DNA of 64,000 nucleotides, from positions 18,028 to 82,027 of the forward strand of contig NZ_JABXKF010000019.1 in NCBI RefSeq assembly GCF_017115165.1. The letters run 5' to 3'. This document shows, one piece after another, positions 46,412 through 55,034 of the stretch. The stretch is from Nostoc sp. LPT (GTDB lineage Bacteria > Cyanobacteriota > Cyanobacteriia > Cyanobacteriales > Nostocaceae). The translations under genes and the position numbers were made by a program. The first letter of the stretch is position 1. Each line of letters begins with the position of its first letter. Under the pieces are notes generated by a model. It worked only from the letters and a program-made list of their open reading frames with translations. It did no database searches and had not been told where the DNA came from.

Positions 46412-48664
46412 ATGCAGATTCAAACAGCAACATTAGGCTATCCCCGCATTGGTAAAAACCGGGAAGTCAAGAAAGCGCTAGAAGCATTTTTGAGTGGTAA
46501 TATAGAGTCAGAATCATTACTCCAAACCGTGCAAAAAGTCGAGGAATCTAACTGGAAAACCCAACTTGAAGCCGGAATTGACTACATTGGGATTGGAGAC
46601 TCAACTCTCTACGATCATGTACTTGACTGGACATTTCGTTTTGGGCTAATTCCTGAAAGATTTCAACAGCTTTCTGGCTTAGAACGCTACTTTACAATGG
46701 CACGGGGTAAAGAAGGAATTCCTGCCTTGGAAATGACCAAGTGGTTTGATACTAACTATCACTATCTCGTCCCGGAAATTGCAGAATCAACATTACCATC
46801 TGATTTCAGTGACTTTTTAGAACTAGTTAGTCGCGCTCAAAAAATATTAGGTAAACGGGCAATTCCGATTGTACTTGGCCCCTGTACTCTGCTACGTTTA
46901 AGCAAACTATCACTAAATATTCAGCAAGCGGTATCAAAGTTAATTCCGCTATACATAAACCTACTCACCGAATTAAAAAATCTGGGAGTAGAAGAAGTGC
47001 AAATACATGAACCTGCACTTGTTTTAGGTGATGCTAATTCTTGGAAAGAACACTTCCAAACAGTTTATCAATCACTTTCGTTAGTTGGAATACCCCTACA
47101 CTTGGTTACTTATTTTGATGATTTGGGTGAAACTTACCCTTGGGTGATAGATTTACCCGTTGCTGCTATTAGCTTAGACTTGACACGCGGACGCAACTTA
47201 GAGTTAATTAAAACTTACGGTTTCCCACCAAATAAGCGACTAGGTGCAGGGATTATAGACGCAAGAAATATTTGGCAAATTCGTTCTGAGAAAGTTATTC
47301 CCATTTTACAAGATATTGTAGAGACTTTACATGGGACATCTCTACATATTCAACCATCTGCTTCCTTACAATTTGTTCCCGACGATGCCAAACGAGAAAA
47401 ACGATTACCATCACCACTACGTAATGTCTTAAGTTTTGCTGAACAGAAACTTAAAGAAGTGGTTTTATTGGTTCGGACAATAACAGGAGAAAACACTAAA
47501 ACAGAGCAAGAAATTATCGAGACTAGCTGGACTAAATTCGAGGAGTTTAATTCAGCAAATCAGTCAGTTCAAGAAAGATTGAAAACTCTGAAGACTGATG
47601 ATTTTCAGCGCTCCTTATCCTATGGATTGCGGCTTGATTCCCAAATTTCACTTCCTCTGTTCCCGACAACCACAATTGGTTCCTTTCCCCAAACCTCTGA
47701 AGTTCGTCAACTCCGAGTGCGTTACAAACGGGGTGAATTGAGTCAGTCAGAATACGAAACTGCAATTGATATTCAAATTGCCGAAAGCATTAAATTACAA
47801 GAGGAATTAGAGTTAGATGTTTTAGTTCATGGTGAATTTGAACGCACCGATATGGTGGAATTTTTTGGACAGCAGTTATCAGGCTTCGCTTTCACTGAAA
47901 ATGGTTGGGTGCAAAGCTACGGTAGCCGTTATGTTCGTCCGCCAATTATTTATGGTGACGTGGTTCGGACTGCGCCAATGACGGTACGTGAGTTTCAAGT
48001 CGCACAATCTTTGACTGAAAAACCTGTAAAAGGGATGTTGACTGCTCCTGTAACTATCTTAAATTGGTCTTATCCCCGGACTGATATTTCCAAGTCAGAA
48101 CAAGCTTTCCAAATTGCTTTAGCGTTGCGGGATGAGGTAGCGGATTTGGAAGCGGCTGGTGCAAAGGTAATTCAAGTTGATGAACCAGCGCTGCGTGAGG
48201 GTTTACCCCTGAAGGTTGAGCGCTGGAATGAATATCTTTCTTGGGCTGTAGATGCATTTCGTTTGGCGACAGCAGTAGCCCAACCACAAACTCAAATTCA
48301 TACCCACATGTGCTACTGCGAATTTGGTGACATCATCAAGGATATTGAACGGTTAGATGCTGATGTTATTTCGATTGAAAATAGTCGCAGTAACAATCAA
48401 ACTTTGCGAGAAATCACAGAGGGTGGTTACTCACATCAAGTTGGTAATGGAGTCTACGATATCCATAGTCCCGTTGTCCCGACAACTGAGCAGATTTTAC
48501 AACAATTGCGGACTGGAATTGCTAATTTACCGGTAAAACAAATTTGGGTAAATCCAGATTGTGGCTTGAAAACTCGGCGATGGTCAGAGGTGATTCCGGC
48601 TTTAAAGAACATGGTGGAAGCCACAAAAGTTCTACGGGAGGAAGCAAATGCGACTGTGAAATAA
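46412..48664 (+). CDS. metE: Cobalamin-independent methionine synthase
   Basis: 750 residues, full length. The N-terminal domain starts TATLGYPRIGKNREVKKALE. The C-terminal catalytic domain has FPTTTIGSFPQTSEVR, HGEFERTDMVEFFGQQLSGF, VQVDEPALREGLPLK-type text and the zinc ligands HTHMCYCEFGDI and NPDCGLKTR. It transfers a methyl group from 5-methyltetrahydropteroyl-glutamate to homocysteine without B12. AAGGAA precedes the ATG. It lies behind riboswitch 1 and the DUF1636 gene. A decayed second copy with its own riboswitch is at 52930-53383. Confidence 0.96.
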   Translation: MQIQTATLGYPRIGKNREVKKALEAFLSGNIESESLLQTVQKVEESNWKTQLEAGIDYIGIGDSTLYDHVLDWTFRFGLIPERFQQLSGLERYFTMARGKEGIPALEMTKWFDTNYHYLVPEIAESTLPSDFSDFLELVSRAQKILGKRAIPIVLGPCTLLRLSKLSLNIQQAVSKLIPLYINLLTELKNLGVEEVQIHEPALVLGDANSWKEHFQTVYQSLSLVGIPLHLVTYFDDLGETYPWVIDLPVAAISLDLTRGRNLELIKTYGFPPNKRLGAGIIDARNIWQIRSEKVIPILQDIVETLHGTSLHIQPSASLQFVPDDAKREKRLPSPLRNVLSFAEQKLKEVVLLVRTITGENTKTEQEIIETSWTKFEEFNSANQSVQERLKTLKTDDFQRSLSYGLRLDSQISLPLFPTTTIGSFPQTSEVRQLRVRYKRGELSQSEYETAIDIQIAESIKLQEELELDVLVHGEFERTDMVEFFGQQLSGFAFTENGWVQSYGSRYVRPPIIYGDVVRTAPMTVREFQVAQSLTEKPVKGMLTAPVTILNWSYPRTDISKSEQAFQIALALRDEVADLEAAGAKVIQVDEPALREGLPLKVERWNEYLSWAVDAFRLATAVAQPQTQIHTHMCYCEFGDIIKDIERLDADVISIENSRSNNQTLREITEGGYSHQVGNGVYDIHSPVVPTTEQILQQLRTGIANLPVKQIWVNPDCGLKTRRWSEVIPALKNMVEATKVLREEANATVK

Positions 48665-48843
48665 CAGTAAATAGCCATAGGCATTAGTCTGAGAGTGCTT
48701 TAAAATTTTTGCTCTCTTGCTTATTGTTGAACTCAACAGTAATGTCCAATTATCTACACTATTCTTCTCTGCATTCACTGAAGATATGAAGCTCAGACTT
48801 CTCTTGGCGTTTAGAGCGGTGCTTTTTGTTTTGGAGTTTAAAA

Positions 48844-49228
48844 ATGATGATAACGACAGTGGAAACAATCGCAGCAATTGACTACAAACTATCCAAGCGA
48901 TTTTTAGAACTCGATCCGGCAGGTTATTTTATCATCTACTTAGATCGGGGAGCAGGCTTGATCTGTGCGAAACATTTTACCAATGAAGTTAATGAGCAAG
49001 GATTGGCTATCGATCCAGAAACCGGAAAGCCCATTCCTGCAACGGTCAAAGTGGAACGACAACCAACTGCTACCTTTACAGGAAGAACAGAAGAAAGAAA
49101 TTTGCATTCAACTGTTTGAGTCAACAAAACCTTGCCCAGTGAGCCGATTGGATCATGCGGCTTACTTGGGACGTGAGTTTATGCGAGCAGAATTGGCATT
49201 GTTGACAGAACAAGAGTACGTACATTAA
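48844..49228 (+). pseudogene. DUF4346-type gene with one frameshift
   Basis: From the ATG at 48844 (GGAG seven bases upstream) the frame reads IDYKLSKRFLELDPAGYFII and DPETGKPIPATVKVERQPTA, then stops at 49119. The second frame continues from about 49095 with KEICIQLFESTKPCPVSRLD and AAYLGREFMRAELALLTEQ. Together these form one DUF4346 protein of about 127 residues. A single-base change near 49085-49098, in an A/G-rich stretch, breaks it. This may be a true lesion, a sequencing error or programmed slippage. Function unknown. Confidence 0.7.
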
Positions 49229-49241
49229 ATAGGTTTGTGAT

Positions 49242-49314
49242 GATTTAACATTGAGTTGAGCGGCGGCTGCAAAGCGCTTTGCAGCAGACGTCCGTCTCGA
49301 ACGATTTGTTATGA
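49242..49314 (-). mobile_element. attC-like integron recombination site
   Basis: On the minus strand the order is CATAACAAATC (R''-type core), GTTCGAGACGGACG (L''-like), the 20-bp perfect palindrome GCTGCAAAGCGCTTTGCAGC, CGCCGCTCAACTCAA (L'-like) and TGTTAAAT (R' core GTTAAAT). This matches the layout and wording of integron attC sites. The TAA stop of the GNAT gene lies inside the R'' end, as in gene cassettes. Confidence 0.78.
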
Positions 49315-49816
49315 GCGAACCTTTGCAAATAGATGACAATTAAAATATGAGCCATTTTTAAACAATGCCTTTTGTAAGACTGCCTCTTGTTTATAGCCAC
49401 ATTTCTCAAGCACTCGCATCGACGCTATATTCGGACCAAAAACTGGTGCAAATAACCTAACAACCTCTGTGCTAGAGAAAACAGATGTTGTGACCTTTTT
49501 TACTGCTTCAGTAGCTATGCCTTTGCCCCAATATTTTTGAGCAAGCCAATAACCTATTTCTGCCGAACGCTGATACTCATATTCGCCCACAGCAGCTCCA
49601 ACCACACCAACAAAAACACCCTCTACTACAATAGCTTTGTTCATTTTCTCCTTGCTGCCAATATCTACCCACCATTCAGCATTTTCAAGTGTATATGGCG
49701 TAGGTATTCGAGAAGTAAGAAATTTTGTAACCTCATCATTATTCAAATATTCGATGAGATATTCTATATCCTGTTTTATAAAATCTCTAAGTACTACCAT
49801 GCACGATTTCTCATAA
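49248..49816 (-). mobile_element. Solitary integron gene cassette (GNAT + attC)
   Basis: The 3' limit is the G of GTTAAAT (49248). The 5' limit is TTATGAG (49816 down to 49810), preceded by G at 49817. A circularised cassette would have R' = GTTATGAG, exactly complementary to R'' = CTCATAAC of its own attC, the hallmark of cassettes. No integrase, attI or second attC is nearby, so it probably sits at a secondary GTT site. Confidence 0.7.
49309..49800 (-). CDS. GNAT-family N-acetyltransferase (cassette-borne)
   Basis: 163 residues. VVLRDFIKQDIEYLIEYL starts the fold. EIGYWLAQKYWGKGIATEAV contains the acetyl-CoA loop (Q/RxxGxG/A variant K-Y-W-G-K-G-I-A), and GPNIASMRVLEKCGYKQEA is the RimJ/RimL-type C-terminal signature. 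The substrate may be a protein N-terminus or a small amine. Only 10 bases separate the start from the inferred cassette edge, typical of compact cassettes. Expression would depend on a promoter outside the cassette. Confidence 0.88.
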   Translation of the reverse strand: MVVLRDFIKQDIEYLIEYLNNDEVTKFLTSRIPTPYTLENAEWWVDIGSKEKMNKAIVVEGVFVGVVGAAVGEYEYQRSAEIGYWLAQKYWGKGIATEAVKKVTTSVFSSTEVVRLFAPVFGPNIASMRVLEKCGYKQEAVLQKALFKNGSYFNCHLFAKVRS

Positions 49817-50198
49817 CTATTTATTATACGGAAAGTTTCGGTATAATCTTTTTTTCAATCCTAATAATATCAAGCATTACAACGAACTCCTATCTGAATA
49901 TACGGAAAACCTCTTTTTGACATTTTTATTCGGGTATTATACGGAATTTTTCCATATAACCACCAACTCTGACGCACTGGCGCTGTAACTCTGTCGCAGA
50001 TATTAAGTCAGCTGACAAGCTATCCTCCACTAGGGAATGATCCGTATTATCCATTGCTGCCACTCAATTTCAAGGTTTAGTGTCCATTGTAAGGCAACCA
50101 AATCATATAGCAATCCGATTTGATTCCTGAATTACTCATAGAGATTAGGGACTGGGGACTGGGGACTCTTAAGAAGGAATAAAGGTGTACTGAGTTTT

Positions 50199-50224
50199 TT
50201 CAAAAATCAAATATGAGTCCTATA
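50199..50224 (+). repeat. 26-bp dispersed repeat, copy 2 of 2
   Basis: TTCAAAAATCAAATATGAGT then CCTATA; one mismatch to 5744-5769. Confidence 0.6.
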
Positions 50225-50377
50225 GGAGAATATTATTTGTTTGCCCGTAGGTTTTGATAGGGGACATCCAAGAATTAAATTACTCAATTCCTGCATCCAA
50301 CACCAGTATCCAATTTCTTCTCCCCCTGCCTCCCCTGCTCCCCCTGCTCAAGAACAGCTTACCTAAACGATTGATTA

Positions 50378-50398
50378 TTTTTTTATTTGGAAGTCCCT
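50378..50398 (+). repeat. 21-bp dispersed repeat, copy 2 of 3
   Basis: Identical to 5389-5409 and 62480-62500 (poly-T then ATTTGGAAGTCCCT). Confidence 0.75.
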
Positions 50399-50488
50399 AG
50401 TGCTTTGGGCGCTAGAACTCTGATAAATAATCGGCAAAGTATATCCAAAATGTGAACAAATTTGCAACAGCTTCTTTATAAACCCCTC

Positions 50489-51178
50489 TTAGAAATCATC
50501 CCAATCTTCAATGCTAGAAGACATCACATAACTGGTGACACTCGCCTCAAAGAAGTTTGCCTTCGTGTGACCTTCTTTCTTAGTATCTGAGAAACGCTCC
50601 AAGTGAGCATAGGGGCTTTTCTTGTAGATAGCTTCTGTCCATAATGGCTCTAAACCGATCGCCTTCAAGCGAGCTGCCAAATATTTTGTGTAGTGTTCTG
50701 TACTGTTTGCCGTAATCCCAAGAATATCATCTCCAACAATATGTCCTGTCCACTTGCATTCATGCTCGACGGCTAGAGCAAACATTTTGTAGATTTGTTC
50801 GCGGCTGTGGGGGAAAACTTGCATCGCTTCTGGAATCAATTTTTGATACAGCTGCACATGGGAAAGTTCATCTCGGTTAATCATTCTAAAGATATCGGCA
50901 CTCCCAGACATGAGCATTCGTGATGACAGATTGTAGAAAAATATAAACCCGTTGTAGAAATATAACCCTTCCAACAAGTAATCTGCTAACAGCGATACAA
51001 AATAATTCTCTGGTGTCGGGTTATCGACATACTTTTGGTATAATCCGGCGATGAATTTGCATCGTTCTTTGAGAATGCGATCGCTCCGCCAAAAATCATA
51101 GACATGTGTACGGCGATCGCCATTATGTTTTCTCCATTTGTAAAAACCCTGGGAAGAGATCCAAAGCCATCGGTGCAT
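50489..51178 (-). pseudogene. nrdB: Ribonucleotide reductase small subunit, 5'-truncated
   Basis: 229 residues, of which about 210 match the C-terminal part of cyanobacterial class I NrdB: VYDFWRSDRILKERCKFIAG, LLADYLLEGLYFYNGF, MINRDELSHVQLYQKL (a Glu-x-x-His metal-ligand pair) and GHTKANFFEASVTSYVMSSS. The family is about 340-350 residues. The first ~150 residues, carrying the other half of the diiron ligands, are missing, and the new N-terminus (MHRWLWISSQGFYKW) is unrelated. It cannot form an active radical site. A toxin-antitoxin pair lies between it and the nrdA remnant. Confidence 0.88.
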
Positions 51179-51240
51179 TATGATAAAGCAAGCAACGATA
51201 AATTTTCATCTTCATAAAATAACTTGATCGCGTTAAAATT

Positions 51241-51508
51241 CTAACGTAGCAAATTTTCAACTTGTAATGTCGAACAGTTTCCAACGCGAAGCCAAATAAC
51301 TTTAGGTGGGTTCCCAAATACTAAGCTCAGGTCGTGCATATCTGCATCTTTTGAGACAATCATCAAATTATTGTCTTTTGCATAATCCCAAACTATTGGG
51401 TCGATCGTTTTTCATGCCCAAATCTCGAACATGAAGCGAATTTGGGAAAAGATCACTCAAATGGCTTGGTAACTTAGGTGACAAGTTTTCATCAAAAAGT
51501 AATTTCAT
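51241..51508 (-). pseudogene. DUF5615 PIN-like toxin, frameshifted
   Basis: ATG at 51508 overlaps the antitoxin stop (ATGA). The first frame reads KLLFDENLSPKLPSHLSDLF and VRDLGMKN, then runs to a stop. The other frame continues with IDPIVWDYAKDNNLMIVSKD and ADMHDLSLVFGNPPKVIWLR and ends ENLLR-TAG. Together this is the normal ~90-residue DUF5615 toxin. The break is near 51410. Acidic residues of the PIN-like site (Asp-Glu near the N-terminus, SKDAD) are present but split across frames. Confidence 0.82.
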
Positions 51509-51753
51509 GCAGATAATGGAGCTGTCATAAACCGACGCTCACGGTCAGCAGCATAAGCAATGCAAGCTTTTAAATCTTCTCGTGTCAGCTCGGGAAAATC
51601 GTCGAGAATTTCTGCTTCGGTCATCTCGGAAGCCAAATACTCAAGCACTTCATAAACCGTAATTCGCAAGCCGCGTACACAAGGCTTACCACCGCGTTTA
51701 TTTGGTTCGATCGTAATGTAGTTTCGGTAGTTCATAGTTGAAATTATCGACAT
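51505..51753 (-). CDS. DUF433 antitoxin
   Basis: 82 residues. NYITIEPNKRGGKPCVRGLR and ITVYEVLEYLASEMTEAEIL then DDFPELTREDLKACIAYAADRE are the canonical DUF433 sequence. The start could also be the internal ATG at 51735, where most relatives begin. It overlaps the downstream DUF5615 toxin remnant by 4 bp. It remains intact while the toxin is broken, so it no longer has a functional partner here. Present between nrdA and nrdB, where it has no metabolic link. Confidence 0.9.
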   Translation of the reverse strand: MSIISTMNYRNYITIEPNKRGGKPCVRGLRITVYEVLEYLASEMTEAEILDDFPELTREDLKACIAYAADRERRFMTAPLSA

Positions 51754-51881
51754 TATATTCTCGACCGAGGCACAATCTTAGATTATACCTTGGTCATGTT
51801 TAAACATAGCAAAAGTTCAAAGAGTGGTGATTGCCACCATCCTAAGACTAAGCGACTTAACGCTTCATCCAGATCGGTAGT

Positions 51882-52651
51882 TCAGCTTGCACAAGCAACA
51901 CATTGCTCGTTCGATTCTTTGAAACTATCTTTCTGCACAGTACGAATGTAGTAGATTGCTTTACAACCCAATTTCCAAGCCAGCATTAGGGTTTCAAAAA
52001 TATCAACAGCTGTGAGAGAACGCTCTGGTTCGTCAGGGAAATAAACTCCAGCGTTGAGATTAAACAGTAGTTCCATTGAAATTTCTGTATCAATCCATTG
52101 TTGGATTGTGGCGGTCGCCCGCACCACTTTTTTCTGATCCAGTGTCTTATTTTCGACATAAAACCATAAATTATCCCGAATGTAAGGCGGTGCGATCGGT
52201 ACTGAACCCTTGGCCCACTTTTCATAAAAGAATTTGCTGTAAACGGGTAAAACACTGGCTGTACAACCTTGAACTAGAGATGAAGAAGTATTGGGTGCTA
52301 CGCTCATAATGTGTGAATTGCGAATACCATGTTATTTGATATCCTGACTCAATTTTGCGAAGCGTTCTGGTTGACTTGCGTGTTGCAAAAACCATTCCAC
52401 AGGTTTTGCTCCTATTAAATGTCCCTTGCTCCATTCACTACCCGCAAAAGCAGGATACACGCCTCGTTCCTTAGCAAGGGACATTGATGCAGATGTGCTT
52501 CTAGAGCAATAGAATTTACTGAAAGTCCGCAACAAGCCCAATTAACTACTGTGCGAATTTTATTAATTTCTAACGGTGTTGTCGAACCATCGCGACGAAC
52601 AACATAGATATCCGTTGTGTAGTTCTCAAAAAGTGTGGATGAAGCTTGCAT
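51882..52651 (-). pseudogene. nrdA: Ribonucleotide reductase large subunit, internally deleted
   Basis: Three pieces of one class I NrdA gene. The start (ATG 52651) gives IYVVRRDGSTTPLEINKIRT and CCGLSVNSIALEAHL, the ATP-cone end. Near 52500 it jumps frame and about 500 residues to SMSLAKERGVYPAFAGSEWS, with HASQPERFAKLSQDIK ended by an in-frame TAA at 52332. The last piece continues in the same frame: GIRNSHIMSVAPNTSSSLVQ through to the redox tail CVACAS. The catalytic core cysteines fall in the deleted part. It cannot be functional. Confidence 0.9.
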
Positions 52652-52929
52652 ACAAGATGGGGTGATGAATTGTAGAAAAATAATTGCAAAAATGGAAAAG
52701 AATTGTTAAATAGGTTTGGCAATGTAAAAAATTGTCAGCGCTATATCATCAAACGCTGGCAACCCTAAAAAGTTTGTTGGGTTGAAAAATTTCTAGAATA
52801 ATTGCCCAATAAAAATTTAGAGCAAGCTTTGGTAAAGAATGAGATTTGCCCCGATTAATGACGAATGCCAGTATAGATCGACCATTGATTTTTATGCAAG
52901 CAAATCACAGTTGTGTTAGTATTCAGATG
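52652..52929. other. Divergent spacer between the nrdA remnant and riboswitch 2
   Basis: 278 bp without a gene; would once have carried promoters for nrdA (leftward) and the second metE (rightward). No motif recognised. Confidence 0.4.
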
Positions 52930-53092
52930 AATCTCGGTTCTAGTGGGGAACAGCCGCTAGAGGAAACGGGGAAAGTCTGGTGTAAATCCGGCGCTGTCCC
53001 GCAGCTGTAATCAAGGCTAGGCTTGCCTTGTAAGTCAGAATGCCCGCCGAAGTTGACTTGTAAATTTTGTACATCTGCGAGGCACAGATAAG
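52930..53092 (+). promoter_or_regulatory. Cobalamin riboswitch 2 (orphan, before a metE remnant)
   Basis: Same core as riboswitch 1: GGTGTAAATCCGGCGCTGTC, CCGCAGCTGTAATC, AGTCAGAATGCCCGCC and CATCTGCGAGG. The downstream platform also matches riboswitch 1 (CAGCTTTACGTTCTCATAG, GTAGGCAGTT). CTCATAG (53131-) can pair with CTATGAG (53175-). The only thing it now precedes is a fragment of metE. Confidence 0.9.
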
Positions 53093-53292
53093 TATCTTTA
53101 TGAAAATTTCTACAACTACTCAGCTTTACGTTCTCATAGCCCCACATATCAAGACGCTACAGATTACGGCTTTCTATGAGAGGGTAGGCAGTTAATTTCC
53201 AGTACAAATTGTGTCTTGAGATGGAGCGATCGCTACTCCCTATGAGAGTATCGCTTGCAAATAGTCACAACAACAAAAAAACGCTGTATTAA

Positions 53293-53383
53293 CTAACAGA
53301 TGGAAGTTGTTCAAAACAGGTAAAAAATGGCGTGTATGACGTACATAGTTCTGTTTCACCACTGAACAAATACTTTCCCAATC
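53293..53383 (+). pseudogene. metE: Fragment of a second metE gene
   Basis: The frame reads TDGSCSKQVKNGVYDVHSSV, aligned with ITEGGYSHQVGNGVYDIHSP in the intact metE at 46412; one base later the next frame gives TEQIL, matching PTTEQIL. Only about 30 codons from the C-terminal domain survive, with a frameshift. It lies 200 nt behind riboswitch 2. Confidence 0.82.
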
Positions 53384-53599
53384 ACGTATAAAAATTGCTA
53401 AGTTACTAAATTAATACTTCAGTTAATTATCATGCCGAAATTCTATCTTCACCGAACTGGGAAGATTCTTACTGCTATTCATCCCTTTGTCAAACAAACG
53501 GCTCTCCCTCAAGATAAACACAAGCCCAGTCTACTTCAAGGGAAAATTCTTCAAGATGTTCAAAACATTGCAATGTCGATGTATCGGATGATTTATATT

Positions 53600-53632
53600 G
53601 CGATTGCCTCCGTCGGGCAGTTACGCCATCGC
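53600..53632. repeat. GCGAT-type palindromic repeat
   Basis: GCGATTGCCTCCGTCGGGCA then GTTACGCCATCGC, the same family as the insert in pabAB (3487-3515) and the copy at 5920-5954. Confidence 0.65.
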
Positions 53633-53708
53633 TCGTTTGATTCGGGACGAGCAGCAATGAGTAAACCGTTAGATCGACTCAAATAGGTGTACAGGAGCGT
53701 TCAAAAAA

Positions 53709-54710
53709 ATGTCAACTTTATTATATTCTGTAATTGGTTTTCTTCTGCTTTTAGTAATTGGAATTGCGGCTTATTTCCTAACTGCCCGCAAGTATCAATC
53801 CTCATCCACAGTCGCCAATTCCTACGATCAATGGACTCTTGACGGCATCGTCGAGTTTTATTGGGGGGAACACATTCACCTTGGTCACTACGGTTCGCCG
53901 CCACGACGAAAGGATTTTCTGGCTGCTAAATCTGACTTTGTACATGAAATGGTTAAATGGGGTGGAATAGAAAAATTACCTTCTGGTACTACCGTCTTAG
54001 ATGTTGGCTGTGGTATTGGCGGCAGCAGCCGGATTTTAGCGCGAGATTATGGGTTTGCTGTCACAGGGATTACGATCAGCCCACAGCAGGTGAAACGCGC
54101 CCAGGAGTTAACACCCCTTGGGCTAAACGTCCAGTTTGCGGTTGATGATGCAATGGCATTGTCATTTCCAGATGCCAGTTTTGATGTAGTCTGGTCAATC
54201 GAAGCAGGCCCTCACATGCCAGATAAAACCGTTTTTGCTAGAGAATTAATGCGGGTGCTAAAGCCTGGTGGAGTGTTGGTTGTAGCTGACTGGAATCAGA
54301 GGGATGACCGTCAAAAGCCCCTAAATTTTTGGGAGAAACCAGTAATGCGGCAACTTCTCGATCAGTGGTCTCATCCAGCTTTTTCCAGTATTGAAGGCTT
54401 TTCCGAGCTTTTGGCGGGGACAGAATTAGTTGAGGGAGAGGTAATTACGGCAGACTGGACGCAAGAAACGCTTCCTTCTTGGTTAGATTCGATTTGGCAA
54501 GGGATAGCTCGACCAGAGGGATTGGTGCGTTTTGGGCTGTCTGGTTTTGTCAAGTCTGTGCGCGAGGTACCGACGCTTTTACTGATGCGTTTGGCGTTTG
54601 GTGCTCTTCTATGCCGATTTGGAATGTTCCGCGCTGTACGGGGGAACGGGAGTACAGAATTGATCGATAGAAATTTTGCTAAGGGAACTCTCTCAAACTT
54701 GGTTAGGTAG
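53709..54710 (+). CDS. 2-methyl-6-phytyl-1,4-benzoquinone / solanesyl-benzoquinone methyltransferase
   Basis: 333 residues. An N-terminal membrane anchor (LLYSVIGFLLLLVIGIAAYF) precedes SSTVANSYDQWT, then the SAM motif VLDVGCGIGGSSRILARDYG, GITISPQQVKRAQEL and WSIEAGPHMPDKTVF. The wording is nearly that of Synechocystis Sll0418, the MPBQ/MSBQ methyltransferase of tocopherol and plastoquinone synthesis, through SVREVPTLLLMRLAFGALLC and RFGMFRAVR. The final ~22 residues (TELIDRNFAKGTLSNLVR) look extra. It probably acts at the thylakoid or plasma membrane. It is intact among broken genes, as expected for a photosynthesis-related gene. Confidence 0.9.
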   Translation: MSTLLYSVIGFLLLLVIGIAAYFLTARKYQSSSTVANSYDQWTLDGIVEFYWGEHIHLGHYGSPPRRKDFLAAKSDFVHEMVKWGGIEKLPSGTTVLDVGCGIGGSSRILARDYGFAVTGITISPQQVKRAQELTPLGLNVQFAVDDAMALSFPDASFDVVWSIEAGPHMPDKTVFARELMRVLKPGGVLVVADWNQRDDRQKPLNFWEKPVMRQLLDQWSHPAFSSIEGFSELLAGTELVEGEVITADWTQETLPSWLDSIWQGIARPEGLVRFGLSGFVKSVREVPTLLLMRLAFGALLCRFGMFRAVRGNGSTELIDRNFAKGTLSNLVR

Positions 54711-54712
54711 CG

Positions 54713-55024
54713 ATGCCTGCCTTGATGTTTCCGGCACAGTTGATGCAGAGCCGTCGCTATTGCCAGCCGCGCTTGGTGTTGCTGGGGGATGCTGCCCACT
54801 GCTGTCATCCCGTGGGTGGTCAGGGGCTAAATATGGGTATTCGTGATGCGGCTGCCCTAGCCCAAGTGCTGCAAACTGCACAACAACAGAGACAACACCT
54901 GGGCTCTCTGATGGTGCTAAAACGCTACGATCGCTGGCGGCGTTATGAAAACTGGGTCATGTTAGCCTTTACCGATATCCTCAACCGCAGCTTTTCTAAC
55001 CACTGGCTACCAATGGTGACGGCG
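54713..55024 (+). pseudogene. UbiH/Coq6-type FAD monooxygenase fragment
   Basis: PRLVLLGDAAHCCHPVGGQG and LNMGIRDAAALAQVLQTA are the second FAD-binding motif (GDAAH..P..GQG.N) of the UbiH/VisC/Coq6 hydroxylases. The N-terminal ~270 residues with the GxGxxG dinucleotide motif are absent, and the C-terminus is cut after NRSFSNHWLP, where a CobW fragment begins. Not functional. It starts 2 bp after the methyltransferase stop. Confidence 0.82.
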
Positions 55025-55034
55025 GCTTGCTTGT

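Larger units (their letters stand above)
49818..50488. other. Intergenic region with repeats
   Basis: No gene seen. It contains TTATACGGAAA-type repeats (49830-49945), a GGGACTG tandem repeat (about 50146-50168), the second copies of two dispersed repeats (50199-50224 and 50378-50398) and CTCCCCCTGC runs (50321-50348). It is downstream of the broken nrdB gene. Confidence 0.6.

Noticed and set aside
49830..49945. TTATACGGAAA repeats as a possible promoter or phage site
   Set aside because: No consistent -35/-10 spacing toward the GNAT gene and no repeat symmetry beyond a 6-bp stem.
53432..53686. 84-codon frame between the metE remnant and the methyltransferase
   Set aside because: Its C-terminal half translates the GCGAT palindrome at 53600-53632 and nothing matches a known family. 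It could be a decayed gene, but I cannot support a CDS.
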